From Diplonema papillatum (lineage: Eukaryota; Euglenozoa; Diplonemea; Diplonemida; Diplonemidae): a stretch of 64,000 bases of DNA. The DNA lies in the NCBI GenBank assembly GCA_030068145.1, contig JAPJBO010000525.1:94953-158952 (forward strand). The letters run 5' to 3'. Below the pieces are notes generated by a model. That model was not told where the DNA came from. It did not search any database and saw nothing but the letters and a program-made list of their open reading frames with translations. Every line of letters starts with the position of its first letter. Within the stretch, counting starts at the first letter, position 1. The position numbers and the translations under genes were made by a program. Positions 42,060 to 53,559 of the stretch are shown in pieces.

Positions 42060-43415
42060 TCACTTTTTGATCTTCAGCGTGACCCCTCTGGCGCCATCGA
42101 TCCCGAGCTGGATGACTGGGTCGCAGCTCGAGAGCTTCACGGAATGCGCCTTGACGAACTCTTTCGCCTTCACTTTTACCCCCTCGAACAAGTCGTGGTT
42201 CGCTTTAAGCTGCTTCTGCGTGAGCTGGCTTTCGTCCTTGTTGCTCACTTGCGACATGAAGCCGAAGTACGATCCCGTCGTCGGCATCGCGAGACAGTAG
42301 CACGATAGCACCGGGAGATCGCGAATGGCGTCGGTGTACCATTTGGTGTACTCCTTCGGCTTCTTGTGCAGGTTGTTGGCGAGGAGCTTCTTGGCTTCGG
42401 TGATCAGCTTCCGTATCTTGTACAACTCGAGGAAGTGCAGGAACGCCCGTATCACGAAGGACATGATGTTCCTGATCGCGTTCGCTACGGCGCCTATGGC
42501 CGGGTTCGCCGCCGACACGCCGGCCATCAGCAGGGACATCAACACGTCTTTCAACCCTTTGAGGCCGTAGGCCATGATTTGGTCGCCGACGGACGTGATG
42601 ACCAGGGACGGCTGCCCGCTGAGGATGCCAGATTCGAGCTTTTTCGCTTTGAAGTACTCGTACCCTGCCTTCGCGGCTTTGCCGAGGTTTCTGACCACGG
42701 ACACGCCGAGCGCGAGGTGGTTCGTGAGCCCCCCTAGGAGCTCGCTGACGAGGGTCGTGAGTTGGCTTTGGATCCACTCGACCGCCTTCGCCGCCGCCTC
42801 GCCCGGGAACTGCACGCCGAGCTTCCCGAGCAGGCTTTGTAGGGTCCCGATCACCCCTGCCGCGACGCCGCCGGGGGTAGCCGGGGGGTCGGGTACCTTC
42901 TCGGGGTTGTAGATCCCGTTTGCCTTGATGGACTGGCAGAGGCTGGACACCGACGCGGGGCTGGCCTTTCCGACGAGCCCGGCTATGTCTTGGCCCGTGG
43001 CATGCGCGCTCGAGGCCCACTCCATGATGTTGTTGGGGATGCCCGAATTGGTCGACGAGGTCGCGAGGAAGTAGAGGGTGCCCTTCCGGAGGTTCTCGGC
43101 CGTGTCCTGCACCGCCGCCGAGGTGCCTTCGGTCGGCACCTTTATCGCCGGCAGCGCGTCGTGCAGCTTCGAGACCGCCTGGGTCGAGTTCCGCGCCAGC
43201 GACGCCCACTTCGGACCCTTCTTCTTCTGCCAGGCGTCAAGCGCAATCCGCAGCTCGCCGGCCTCCCAGTTCCGGCCGTAGTCCGACGTCGCCTTGTGGT
43301 ACTTCGCGATGTGCTTGTCCACTTCTTTCATCATGGGTCCCCGCTTCGACAGCATACCCCCCGAGGTTGCCGACTGCCACTTGGAGAGCGTCGGTATGTC
43401 CAGCTTCGTTGCCAT
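42060..43415 (-). CDS. Orphan protein, 451 aa, intronless
   Basis: I do not recognise this family. The start ATG at 43415 (context GAGACAATGGCAACG) begins MATKLDIPTLSKWQS. Composition is biased like a real gene: GC-rich third positions and no stop for 452 codons. Residues about 1-100 are Lys-rich and helical. Residues 165-235 are Ala/Gly/Leu-rich (GGVAAGVIGTLQSLLGKLG). Residues about 300-345 form a hydrophobic stretch (LMSLLMAGVSAANPAIGAV, SFVIRAFLHFLELY) that could be a membrane hairpin or buried helices. The C-terminus is charged (GARGVTLKIKK). No signal peptide is evident. A decayed partial copy lies upstream. A role in membrane association is only a guess. Confidence 0.65.
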   Translation of the reverse strand: MATKLDIPTLSKWQSATSGGMLSKRGPMMKEVDKHIAKYHKATSDYGRNWEAGELRIALDAWQKKKGPKWASLARNSTQAVSKLHDALPAIKVPTEGTSAAVQDTAENLRKGTLYFLATSSTNSGIPNNIMEWASSAHATGQDIAGLVGKASPASVSSLCQSIKANGIYNPEKVPDPPATPGGVAAGVIGTLQSLLGKLGVQFPGEAAAKAVEWIQSQLTTLVSELLGGLTNHLALGVSVVRNLGKAAKAGYEYFKAKKLESGILSGQPSLVITSVGDQIMAYGLKGLKDVLMSLLMAGVSAANPAIGAVANAIRNIMSFVIRAFLHFLELYKIRKLITEAKKLLANNLHKKPKEYTKWYTDAIRDLPVLSCYCLAMPTTGSYFGFMSQVSNKDESQLTQKQLKANHDLFEGVKVKAKEFVKAHSVKLSSCDPVIQLGIDGARGVTLKIKK

Positions 43416-43589
43416 TGTCTCGAAGGGGAGAGGGGGGGCTCGTTTCTTTTGTGCCTGGCAGAAATTCCGCAGAATGGGGGTTTCTAAAAAAAAAAATCGA
43501 GGATTTGCACTTTTTCCAGTCTGGGGAGGGTGGAAAAGGTTTTTGGACCCAAGTCTGCCGAGATTTGAAGTATTTGCGTCCCGCCTGGC

Positions 43590-43750
43590 GCGGCGGGACA
43601 GCCCTTCCGCTGGAGGTTCTCGGCCATGTCCTGCATCGCTGGCGAGTTGTCTCGGGTCGGCACCTTTTTTCACCGTGCAGCTTGCCTGCTTCGAATTCCG
43701 TGCCAGCGACGCCCACTTCGGACCTTCTTCTTCTGCGAGGCGTCGAGCGC
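43590..43750 (-). pseudogene. Partial duplicate of the orphan gene
   Basis: It repeats the segment around 43100-43240 (KKGPKWASLARNS) and the GACATGGCCGAGAACCTCC block, with indels that break the frame. Same orientation, upstream of the intact gene. Confidence 0.78.
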
Positions 43751-44726
43751 AATCCGCTCCCTGTCCCGGCCGTAGCCTAGTCCTGAAACTATGCGGAACA
43801 ACCCAAACAGCTATGCGCAGCACCAAGAAGCCTGGTCGTCGCCTTGCTACAGGACATGATGGAATGAAGTGGATGAGCATTGCGAAGTACCATCGTTGTT
43901 CCGCAGGTTTCAGGCTGCTCTGCATAGCTGCGCAGTCTTTTGGGTTGTTCCGGTGATTTCTTCCCGTGTGGTCATTCTCGGCGGGTTGCCCGCAGTAGGC
44001 GACACGGAAAACTTCTCCACTTCGGCCTTCAATGTTCTCCATAGAATATTCGCTATACAACCAAGATCTGCACTCATCCACGCTCCATCGAGGCTCACGC
44101 CAACGACTTCGCGACGTGGACCACGCACTCCTACGCACGCCTGGCTTTGTGATACCAGTACGCGGCCAACTATGGGTGGATCGCTTGAGCATCATCCATT
44201 CTTCGGGACCGGTGCATTCGGCAGGTGAGTTGTTACACACTCATTATCGGATGCCGACTTCCATGGCCACCGTCCTGCTGTCAAGATGAACCGACACCCT
44301 TCGTGGGATCTGATGAGCGATCACTCGGACACCTTAAGTCAGCTCTCGGTTCATCCCGCGGGATTCTACGTCAGGTTCAATGAAGTAATCCCGAGCTCAC
44401 GCCCATTTAAAGTTTGAGAATAGGGTCAAACGGAAGAGAAAGCTTCAGAATCTTGAGAGAACGACGAAAGAGCAAAGCTACTCGGGAGTGCCGTCTGTAC
44501 TCGTGCCGACGAGCGAAGCTAGAGGAAAGGGAGGCGGTACCATTACAACTACAAAACGTGTTTTCGTTGCCTCTCCAACGCTTCCATCGGCCTTCTTTGC
44601 AACATAACGGTATCAGGTGGCAGGGGAGGGCGGCCTTCTTGGTATCGTTTGACCGACACTCTTCTTATGTTCTTTCGAGAGCTCTTTTTGGTAGTTTGCG
44701 CAAGGGACCTGCGGCCGTTTGCACGC
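43751..44726. other. No gene recognised
   Basis: The minus frame of the orphan is open upstream to about 44240 but changes character and has no homology; I treat it as non-coding flank. Confidence 0.4.
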
Positions 44727-44967
44727 GGAACATTTCCGGAGTTGGGGATTGCACTGATAAACGAAGCAACGGACGATCAGCATCAACTGACCAAAGGTGA
44801 TGAAAATGATAAGGCAAAAGTTTCTTGTTCTTCGCGTGTACAGGGTATAAACGTCTCTGGGGGGGGTTTTCCTGTATTAGCACTTTTTCGTTGGCTTCGT
44901 TTTCTCTTTCATGTGCAACCGTTGTTCCGGAAATGTTCCCGTCAGTACAGATGTACTATTAAAAAAG
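44727..44967 (+). repeat. Dispersed repeat R6, copy 2
   Basis: Contains inverted TTCCGGA motifs (GGAACATTTCCGGA and TCCGGAAATGTTCC) and ends GATGTACTATTAAAAAA. Nearly identical to 57431-57669. Confidence 0.8.
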
Positions 44968-44997
44968 GGTAATATACAGAAATATGCGCACTTTATT

Positions 44998-45050
44998 GTT
45001 TTTTTGCAAATATGCATGTTCGTACAAACATGCATATTTGCAAAAAAAAC
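44998..45050. repeat. 53-bp near-perfect palindrome
   Basis: Stem TTTTTTTGCAAATATGCATG against CATGCATATTTGCAAAAAAA, with loop about TTCGTACAAA. The same TTTTTGCAAATAT motif recurs at both ends of the foldback at 45679-47334. Confidence 0.85.
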
Positions 45051-45064
45051 TAAGTCAACTCATG

Positions 45065-45678
45065 GTGATAACGTTATATAACGTTATATAACGTTATATA
45101 ACGGTCGAAAACGCAAAATAACGGAAAAAATAAAGCAAATAACGGTTTTAGGGAATTTTCAGATTTTGGCTATTTTTTGCCGATTTTTCCAGATTTCGGC
45201 CATTTTTACCGTTATTCCAGATTTTTAGTCATATTTGGCGGTTTTTGGTCAAGCTTGGCCATTTTTGCCGATTTTCTCAGATTTTGGCCATTTTTTGCCG
45301 ATTTTTCCAGATTTCGGCCATTTTTACCCTTGTGTCCAGATTTCTGGCCGGTTTTTGGTCAATCTTGGCCGATTTTCTCAGATTTTGGCCTATTTTGGTA
45401 GTACCTTCGACCTCCGTTTTTTAGCAACCGGTGCTTGACTGGAGCGTTCACGGGAGGGGTTTTCTTCACGGATCTTTGAGCACTGAGGGCCAAACACTAC
45501 CGGATTTGGCTCAGAACGAGCTGAAAACGCGCGATTTCACTCACCACAGGCTTTATAACGGTCAATAACGGTTTTTCTGGATTTAGGGGGGGGGTAACAA
45601 ATAACTCCGGGAATAACGTTATATAACGTTATATAACGGCCATCTATGAAACTTAAGTTTTTTTGCAAATACAAGCAT
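45065..45678. repeat. AACGTTATAT repeats and GGCCATTTTT/CAGATTTTGG repeats
   Basis: AACGTTATAT occurs three times at 45070-45100 and twice near 45613-45635. Between them are imperfect repeats of TTTTTGCCGATTTT with CCAGATTTC. No gene. Confidence 0.7.
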
Positions 45679-47334
45679 GTTTTTTTGCAAATATATGCAT
45701 ATGCATATGGTACGATGCCAAAAGGGGGGGGGGGGGGTTTGGGCGGAAAAATCCCCGCATAGTTCACCAGGGTCTGACGGGTACTGAGGCCCCATACCCT
45801 TCCTAAAACATCATTCTGCGTTCAAATACGCCCTCAGAAGCCTCCGGAGAGCCTTCTATGATGTCCCAAATGCGATTTTGTGGGTTTTTAGGGGGTCCCC
45901 CCGCCTGCTGGCCGTAAACCACCATAGAAGACACATACGCAACCTGATGCTGGGTCGCTTCTCTGTGCAAGATCCCAGCCCAAACACACGTTTTCGGCGT
46001 TCTCTAGCACTCTCCAGGTGCATTCGACCCTCGGGCTTCGTGGTTTCTTTCACTCACAGGTGTTCCGGGACGTGCAAAGATAAGGAGAATGGCCCCCTGC
46101 ATTGGGGACAGACCGAACTACGCCCTGCCTGTCTATACAGGCTTTGGGGTCAACCTGCACTGGCTTTGGCGCCACATCCACCGTTTCGGGCTTCGTTTGT
46201 GCTGCTTTGGAGTCCATTAAGAACTCTGGTCTGATTTGCGGGACGCTTTCCTCGGTTTTGGCGCCCACTTTCACTGTTCTAAGGCCTGTTCAGGCTTCTA
46301 CCTGCATCATGTTATGCTATTCTGGTGATTCTGCAAGGCTTGGTGAACGAAGTAGGACAAGCGTTAAGTAACAGGCGATCATCAGCCGTTCTCAAGCGGT
46401 TGACTACGACGCGTTCACTTCATGATTTTGAAGCAGGCTTCACCGCTTTCAGGGCAGGCTTTCAGAGCTTTCCTGGCAATGTCTTCCCTTCTGGCATCTT
46501 TCTCACCCATGGCTGCAAAGTGCTTCTCGCTGGATGTCTTTGCACAGGCGGCACATGACCCGAGGGATGTGTGGCAAGCTCCTGTGCAGTGAGCTTGGTC
46601 AGACAAACTGTGTGGCGCACACACCTGCCATGGTCGGCAGTATCACCTGGGCCACAGTTTGAGTCCTGTTCCGAGACCCGCTCACGGTGAAGTGGCGCCT
46701 ACTGGGTCGCTTCCTCTCCAGCTTCGGCGCAAAGTCTTCACCACTGGATGCACTTTGAACGGTGAAGTGGGCACCAAAACCGAGCAAAGCGTCCCGCAAA
46801 TCAGACTAGAGTTCTTAGTGGATCCCAAAGCAGCACAAACGAGACCAAAACGGTGCACATGGCGCCAAGGCGGCGCAATTCGACCCCAAAGCCTGTATAG
46901 ACAGGCAGGGCGTGGTACGGTCTGTAGGGTCCATTCGCCTTGTTTTTGCACACCCCGGAACACCTGTAAGCGAGATAATTTATGAAGTCCGAGGGTCGAA
47001 TGCACCTGGAGAATGATAGAGAACGCCGAAAACGTGTGTTTAGGCCGAGATTTTGCTCCGAGGAGCGACCCAGCATCAGGTTGCATATGTGTCTTCTATG
47101 GCGGTTTACGGCCAGCAGACGGGGGGACCCCCTAAAAACCCACAAAAATTGCATTTGGGACATCATAGAAGGCTCTCCGGAGGCTTCTGAGGGCGTATTT
47201 GAACGCAGAATGATGTTTTAGGAAGGGTATGGGGCCTCAGTACCCGTCAGACCCTGGTGAACTATGCGGGGATTTTTCCGCCCAAACCCCCCCCCCCCCC
47301 TTTTGGCATCGACTCATATATTTGCAAAAAAAAC
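45679..47334. mobile_element. Foldback element with arms of about 0.6 kb
   Basis: Left arm 45679-46279 and right arm 46757-47334 are inverted and diverged. Shared landmarks are TTTTTTTGCAAATATATG, a G/C homopolymer, ATCCCCGCATAGTTCACCAG, GGCCCCATACCCTTCC, and GCCCACTTTCACTGTTC at the inner end. The approximately 480-bp spacer holds no transposase. It would transcribe as a long hairpin. Confidence 0.85.
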
Positions 47335-47498
47335 TGCATTTTGCGTATGCATGTCACAAAAAGTTGCAGTTTTCTGCGCATATATCTGCAAGTTTCCCTT
47401 AAAAAAAAAGGAGAGGGTGGCTAATAATAAATTATACTGTCGTCCGCACGTTTCCCTTCTCGTGCATTCTTTTTTTGAGTCGTTCTTTTTTCCATAAG

Positions 47499-47711
47499 CA
47501 CCTGCTTACTTTGTAGGAAATGCTTGAGGAGACTGCCATTTGCGATAGATCAAAGGAGGTAAATGTGCTGTAGCCCACACGAAACACAGGTAATCTGGGT
47601 TTAGTGACGGGCGTAAGCGTTCAAAAAAAAAAGACCCACTTTGTAGTAGTATTGTTTTTCTCCCCCCTCTAGCCTCCTTCGAAATGAGCACAAGGCAGTC
47701 CCTCGAGTAAT
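47499..47711 (-). repeat. SINE-like repeat R1, copy 8 (reverse)
   Basis: The only minus-orientation R1 copy noted; from TAAGCACCTGC to GTCCCTCGAGTAATTTT. Confidence 0.85.
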
Positions 47712-48720
47712 TTTGAATGTCGACGGGAACACATGTTGGTGAGCGTCGGACTTTCCCTTTTGTTGGCGTATGGTTTTCTCCGCTTCTTCTCAAACTCACA
47801 CCTGCTGCTCACTCCAACTGTGTCGCCCGTCTCTGGCTTCTTTCTTGGCGTTATTCGTGGATTAGAAGGTCGGTATTTTAAAGTCTCCGGTTGACCGTAG
47901 AGGCTTGGGTATGGAGGGGGGGTTGAGAGGGTTAAGAAAAGTTGGAGGGTGCAGCTTTCCATGTGACGGTTGAATCATCATCTCTTGAAGGCAAAATCAA
48001 AAGACGGATCGCTTTGCGGAGCTCTCTTATCTCTCTGACCGCACCCTACCAAACCCACCTCTTTTTCTCTTTCTGGCCGCACCCAGGCAAACCCTTTATT
48101 TCGCTCGTGCTCCGGTGCCTGTTCCTTTTTAGAGTGAAAGTTCGCTTGAAACTCCGGGGTTTTAAAGTCTCCGGGTGACCTTCGTCGTTATGGGAAGATA
48201 TCCTTTGTGCTCTGAGTGTCGTAAGAGTGGTGGTTACACGAGGTAAGAGGATCGGTGGGTACCTTGGTTGTTGGTCATTGGTGGTTTCGGCCTTTGTCCA
48301 CATACCTTACTTACGGTAGGCCCTCCTCAGTATGGTGCCGCAGTAGGTGACTGTCTGTCTTCTTCGTGCCGTATGACCTTCTCTTTTCGTGAATTTGTGG
48401 TGCTGCTTATGGTTTGCGCAGGTTGAATATCCGTAACTATATCGTATTGCAATACGGGTGGGGAGGGGTGCTACGATTAACGTGTAGCAAAGGAATATTT
48501 AGTTCTTAGACCGTTTCTTTGTTGGTTGCGCTTTTCGAAAAGAGGTCCGGTAGAAAAAAAGATGAAAAAGGTCAAGAAGAATAAGACAACCTGGGGACAG
48601 CCTCGGGCTGATTCCCTACGCGTGCTGACGACCTGCACTAGTTCTTGGGCATATCCGACAACAATAACTAAGGGGGAAGCAAGGGTACCTTTAAATCCAG
48701 GGTCTCCCCCGGGCCCCGGG
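47712..48720. other. R3 copies; no gene
   Basis: 47865-47945 (GGATTAGAAGGTCGGTATTTT, GTCTCCGGTTGACCG) and the extended copy 48128-48410. 48410-48720 is unique. Confidence 0.55.
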
Positions 48721-48723
48721 CTC

Positions 48724-49046
48724 TAGGGTCCAGATAGGGTCCAGATAGGGTCCAGATAGGGTCCAGATAGGGTCCAGATAGGGTCCAGATAGGGTCCAGA
48801 TAGGGTCCAGATAGGGTCCAGATAGGGTCCAGATAGGGTCCAGATAGGGTCCAGATAGGGTCCAGATAGGGTCCAGATAGGGTCCAGATAGGGTCCAGAT
48901 AGGGTCCAGATAGGGTCCAGATAGGGTCCAGATAGGGTCCAGATAGGGTCCAGATAGGGTCCAGATAGGGTCCAGATAGGGTCCAGATAGGGTCCAGATA
49001 GGGTCCAGATAGGGTCCAGATAGGGTCCAGATAGGGTCCAGATAGG
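48724..49046. repeat. 11-bp minisatellite GGGTCCAGATA, about 29 copies
   Basis: Perfect or near-perfect tandem 11-mers. As 11 is not a multiple of 3, three units make a 33-bp period, which opens the minus-strand frames reading YLDPIWTLSGP; these are artefacts. Confidence 0.97.
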
Positions 49047-49158
49047 GCCCAGGCCCACGGTAATCACGCCATCCAAGGATGGAATCTTCAATATTGCAGC
49101 TTCCACAACAAGCGGAGAGCAAGACGAGAAGAAATCAAGAAACAAACTTGATAAACTT

Positions 49159-49385
49159 TGAAAACACTCGAAGGGACTGCCTTGTGCTCATTTCGAAGGA
49201 GGCTAGAGGGGGAGAAAACAATACAACTACAATGTGGGACTTTTTTGTTGAACGCTTACGCCCGCCACTAAACCCAGATTTATCTGTGTTTCGTGTGGGC
49301 TACATCACATTTACCTCCTCTGATGTATCGCAACTGGCAGTCTCCTCAAGCATTTCCTACAAAGCAGGTGCTTATACAATAAAAA
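49159..49385 (+). repeat. SINE-like repeat R1, copy 9
   Basis: From AAACACTCGAAGGGACTGCC to GTGCTTATACAATAAAAAA. Confidence 0.85.
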
Positions 49386-49724
49386 AAGCTCACAGCCGTG
49401 CATTTACCATAGGGGCTGAGCGGGCGGAGGCTCTAAGGTGAAATGGTCAAAATGCCCTGGGAAAAGTGTGTCGTTTCCTCGTTCCGTCCAGAATTGAAAT
49501 CTATGGTCATACAATGCATTCGCACCCTGCACAACCCCCTTCCCCTCCGTCTGTAAAAAGGGGTTAACCACTTACGGACGGAGGGGGGGGCGGTTAACTT
49601 GAGAAAAGGGGGGCTCCATGGCAACCCTATGTATCCGTTGAGAGCTTTACAGTGTCACTGCGGGAATGCTGCAGCGCAGTCGTCAAGCCACCCAAGAACC
49701 AGGTGGTTGGGGGGGATTTTGCAA

Positions 49725-50035
49725 GGACGTGCTTGGAATGGGTATGTGCTCAACACCGCACTGGTCCCGTCTGCGCCGTGTTTCGGTCCTTTAAGCCACG
49801 GACACAGGTAGGCGGACCATCATCAGCGCGGAACCTGAGTGTCTGCAGACAGGACAGCGGTGTGAGTCTGGTTTGTCAGGCGGCTGTTCGTAGCTCGTCA
49901 CAGCCAGGACCACCCGTGCTACTAGAGCACAGGCGAATCCGTCACGGGGAGAAGGCCCCTACAACCGTGTCTGAGCAATCAGTTAAAAAACTCAGGGCAC
50001 TCGCCCTGATTGTGACTGCGACTCGCTAGACAGCA
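49725..50035 (+). repeat. Dispersed repeat R7, copy 2
   Basis: Almost identical to 6760-7070, including the TCAGGGCACTCGCCCTGA hairpin. Confidence 0.8.
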
Positions 50036-50552
50036 GTGGTTGGGAAGGGGTGTCTTTGGACGGGAAGAAACCCCACCCTCCCTTCCCCCTGGCAGGTGGA
50101 AAGTGACCTTGCCCAGACAAGCTCATTTCCCTAAGTACCCTGGACGGGTATTCTCATCTTGCCCCTACGCAATGTTAGTGATAGGTTTACCCTGGATGGT
50201 TTGATTTCTCTTCGTTCTTTCTTGCAGTCATTGCGCCAATGTAACCACCAATGAAGTATCCCGCAGACTTTACGCCAGCGAACACAAGGCGCGGGCAGAC
50301 CAGTAAGCAGAATTCCGGAGCAGGACTTCTGCCCGATGAAGACGCGTTTCAAAGATTTGTGTGTCAGATCTTTCCGATGAAAGCAAACGGCGACCACTTT
50401 CGACCATTCTTTGGCCTCCTCACCCGCCGATTCTTTTTAAAAATAACTACCCAGTGTGCGCGCGATCAGCCGGCTTGCTGGCTGATTAAACTTCGAGCCT
50501 TTTTTTCGTACCGCCAGACTCGCGCAAAATCAGCCGGTATTCAACCGTGTAA
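50036..50552. other. No gene recognised
   Basis: 50455-50545 resembles 36405-36535 (CGCGATCA, GGCTGATTAAA, CTCGC..AAATCAGCCG). Otherwise unique. Confidence 0.4.
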
Positions 50553-51280
50553 AGGGGGGGTAGACCTATCATCCACCCGATTTTTTTCCGGAAATTCCGC
50601 GAACATTAAAACTAGTGGCGTTTAAAATTGCTATTATCCAGGCTTTATCCAAATGCTTATCCTAGGGCTATCCAGGGTTTTGTTGCAGGGTGGTGTTTTT
50701 TTCCTTCGCGCCTTCGGCGCGATATTGATTATTGTTTGGTAAAACCAACCTGTCCGTTCGAGTGTTGGTGGGTGCCCTTTGACAATTCTGCTTGTCTAGG
50801 TTAGGAAGAGCCGACATCGAAGGAACATTGCTATGAACACAAGCCCCCTTCCCTGTGGCAAAATTTTCTGTCACCTCTGGCTTCATCCCTAACATAACTG
50901 AGGGATTTTGATATCACAAGGCACTCCCACGACCGCCTGGCCGACGTTCCCTGCACTGGATGCGGTAGAATTCAAGGAAGAAGTGCCACCGAACAACCCA
51001 CAGGTTGACATACCAGCCGTATCGGCACCAGTTGCACCTGCACCGGGTCCGACCAATGCTGAGTGCACTGAGACAACAGCATTCTATGCTGTTTCCACAC
51101 TTCTTCTCACTTGGTATGCTGGTGTTACACTCACAGCAGGTGGGTAGGCCCACTTCCATAAAAGATTTACTCGCCGCTGAAAAATTAAAAAGTTAAATTT
51201 ATCTCCAAAACCAGTCGACCTATTATCCTAGGATAATAGGTCCCCCTGGATAGTAGGTCTACCCCCCCTTTAAGCTTTGG
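50553..51280. mobile_element. TIR element, about 0.73 kb
   Basis: Ends AAAGGGGGGG-TAGACCTATCATCCA and TGGATAGTAGGTCTA-CCCCCCCTTT are inverted. A palindrome CCTATTATCCTAGGATAATAGG is beside the right end. A Cys-rich frame on the minus strand (50914-51159) and a Pro-rich one on the plus strand (50908-51147) overlap; neither is assignable. Confidence 0.6.
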
Positions 51281-52194
51281 CTAAGCCGCCCATGGATTGA
51301 GCGGGATCAGCTTGACGCACAAACCGGGCAAGTTGTGAATCAAGATGTTGTCGCAAAAGCCGTCTGATTGGCAGACCTTCCAAACATCAGCCGGCTGATT
51401 ATCAGCCGGTCAGTTTTTCAAGATTTTTTTTCCGGCTGAAACTAGCGCGAGCACTGTAGAAGTGGTCAACAAGTTTTCAATCGTTCCCCTGAACTACAAA
51501 CCGCAAAAAACGACAAGTCACACGGTAGTCCCCGAAGCCAATCGCAGCTACGACGCATGCGTCAGGAACCCTTGTTCGGTAGCAACGCCTTCGCCCAAGG
51601 GGTCACAATACTCACAATCCAGCTTGCCCACGGATAAAACACGTCACGACACTTATTTGTTGCGGCAATATAACAGCGAATGTCCGCCGGCTCGGCAAGC
51701 GTAGCAGGCCCGACGCTCTCCTCTCACTTTTGGGACCACCGATAAAGATGCAGGCGGTTTGGCGCCTTTTCATGCCAATTTTGTTGCTTGAAGGATTGAA
51801 GGTTGTTTGAATTAATACTTCTCATATCGCGTGTTGCATGTTGTGTGTTGGTTGCGTGTTGCTTGTGGCAGTTTGGGTGTATGTGCGGAATCCTGAATCC
51901 TGTCCGGAGGTTGTGTTCTCTTTGGCGGTTGCTGACGTCGACGGCGCCGCACGGATGTCGGCCGTACAACAGAGAAGGGGGGCGTTCGGGTGGCCAGCCT
52001 GTTCGTGTTTGTGAGGCTCACCCCCATCTTCCAACCTCGATGAGAGTGGTGTTGGGAAAGAGGCATCGCTTTGCTCAGGACAGGATACGATTCCACGTAC
52101 GCGCCTTTGGCGCTAAGCACGCTTTACCATGAGTGTACTGCAGGCGCGCCCACAACAACTCAGAGCTCGCAAGGAAAGGTGGCGCATAAACATA
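51281..52194. other. No gene recognised
   Basis: Unique sequence with short overlapping frames on both strands and no conserved motif. Confidence 0.4.
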
Positions 52195-52400
52195 CAAAAT
52201 ACTCGAGGGGCTGCCTTGTGCCTACTTCGAAAGAGGCTAGAGGGGGAGAAACAAACCGACTACAATTTGTCAAAGTGGGTCTTTTTTTGTTGAACGCTTA
52301 CGCCTGTGTTTCGTGTGGCGCTACAGCACATTTACCTCCTTTGATCGTTTGCAGCTGGCAGCCTCCTCAAGTATTTCCTACACAGCAGGTGCTTATACAC
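52195..52400 (+). repeat. SINE-like repeat R1, copy 10
   Basis: From AAATACTCGAGGGGCTGCC to GTGCTTATACACAAAAA, with a small deletion after GAACGCTTACGCC. Confidence 0.82.
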
Positions 52401-52804
52401 AAAAAAAAATACACACAACCCCCCCCCCAGAAATCCCTGATAGACCGCTGGACTGTCAGAAGCTGGACTGTCAGAAAGGCAGAATTGGTTAGCCCAAAGT
52501 AGCCTTGAGGATTCTGTCGATAAATTGGGCTACTCAGTCACCAGGGTAAAAGGGTGCATAGGCGTGCATGTTAGTCTTCTTGTCGGATTTGAACTAATCT
52601 TTTCAGATGTCCGAATGTTGCACGAAAGAAAGAAAATCAGCAAGCGCTTTGTCGACGGCTCTGCAGTTGGTTCGCCTGAGTGGGTGAACCCCAAACCAAT
52701 CGGTAGCAACGACGGGCGGTGTGTGCAAGTGGCAGGGACGTAATCAATGCAAGCTGATGCCTTCCGTCAACTGGGCATTCCTCATTCGCGTACGCGGTGA
52801 ACTT

Positions 52805-52954
52805 CAGCAACTTTTGCTCGAGCTGAAGTCCGGCCTCAAGTGCGGGTGTGACCACACCCGGAAATAGGGTGTGCACACCCTATTTCACACCCTATTTGCG
52901 GGTGTGGCACACCCGCTTTTGGAGAGTCTGGTTTCACTCGAGCAAAAGTTGCTG
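52805..52954. mobile_element. 150-bp hairpin element
   Basis: 17-bp inverted ends CAGCAACTTTTGCTCGA/TCGAGCAAAAGTTGCTG. The middle is a palindrome of GCGGGTGTG, CCACACCCG and GGGTGTGCACACCC. Confidence 0.78.
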
Positions 52955-53097
52955 GAGTCCACCGTGTAGGTTGGTTGCAATCATCGATCCTCATCACGAC
53001 GCAAGTTCAAAAGATTTCCCATCCTCTTCAAGATAGGTAGCCAGCTCTCAAACTCCTTGAATGCCATGAAGGCAGGCTTGCACGGGGTTAGGTACTT

Positions 53098-53432
53098 GAT
53101 GCCAATGCCCGTCCGGACACATAAGGCGTACCATCATCAGCGCGGAGCCTGAGTGTCGGCAGACAGCAGGACAGCGGTGAGAGTCTTGTTTGTCGGGCGG
53201 CTGTTCGTTGCTTGATACAGCCAGGACCACCATTGCCGCGAGAGCAGACAACTCCGGCTCGGGGGGTGAAGGCCCCTACAACTGTGTGCCTGTGCAATAA
53301 ATACTTTTTTTAATACTTTGGGTACCCCGCTTGTGACCTGCGACTCGCTAGGCAGCACTGACTTGTCTTCTTTTCACGGTGGCAATCTTCGAAGTAAACT
53401 CCGCAGAGCACCGTGGACATAGGTTGCCGGTC
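53098..53432 (+). repeat. Dispersed repeat R7, copy 3 (diverged)
   Basis: Shares CATCATCAGCGCGGA, GGCGGCTGTTCGT and GCGACTCGCTAGGCAGCACT with copy 1, but the stem-loop region is replaced by an AT-rich insert. Confidence 0.7.
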
Positions 53433-53559
53433 AACAGTTCGAATACCAATTGCAGACAAGAGTCCAAGCACAGAAGGGAAAAGAGTGCAAGAAAGTAATC
53501 CCGCACGGTGTACCCCAGCACCGTGTGGAGGAGTTAACTGTGCGGTCAAAGTGTCGGGT

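Noticed and set aside
42990..43956. Plus-strand frames of 165 and 220 codons
   Set aside because: Antisense to the orphan gene and its duplicate; composition fits a shadow.
48691..49145. Two minus-strand frames encoding an 11-residue repeat
   Set aside because: An 11-bp repeat without stops is open in all frames; this is the minisatellite.
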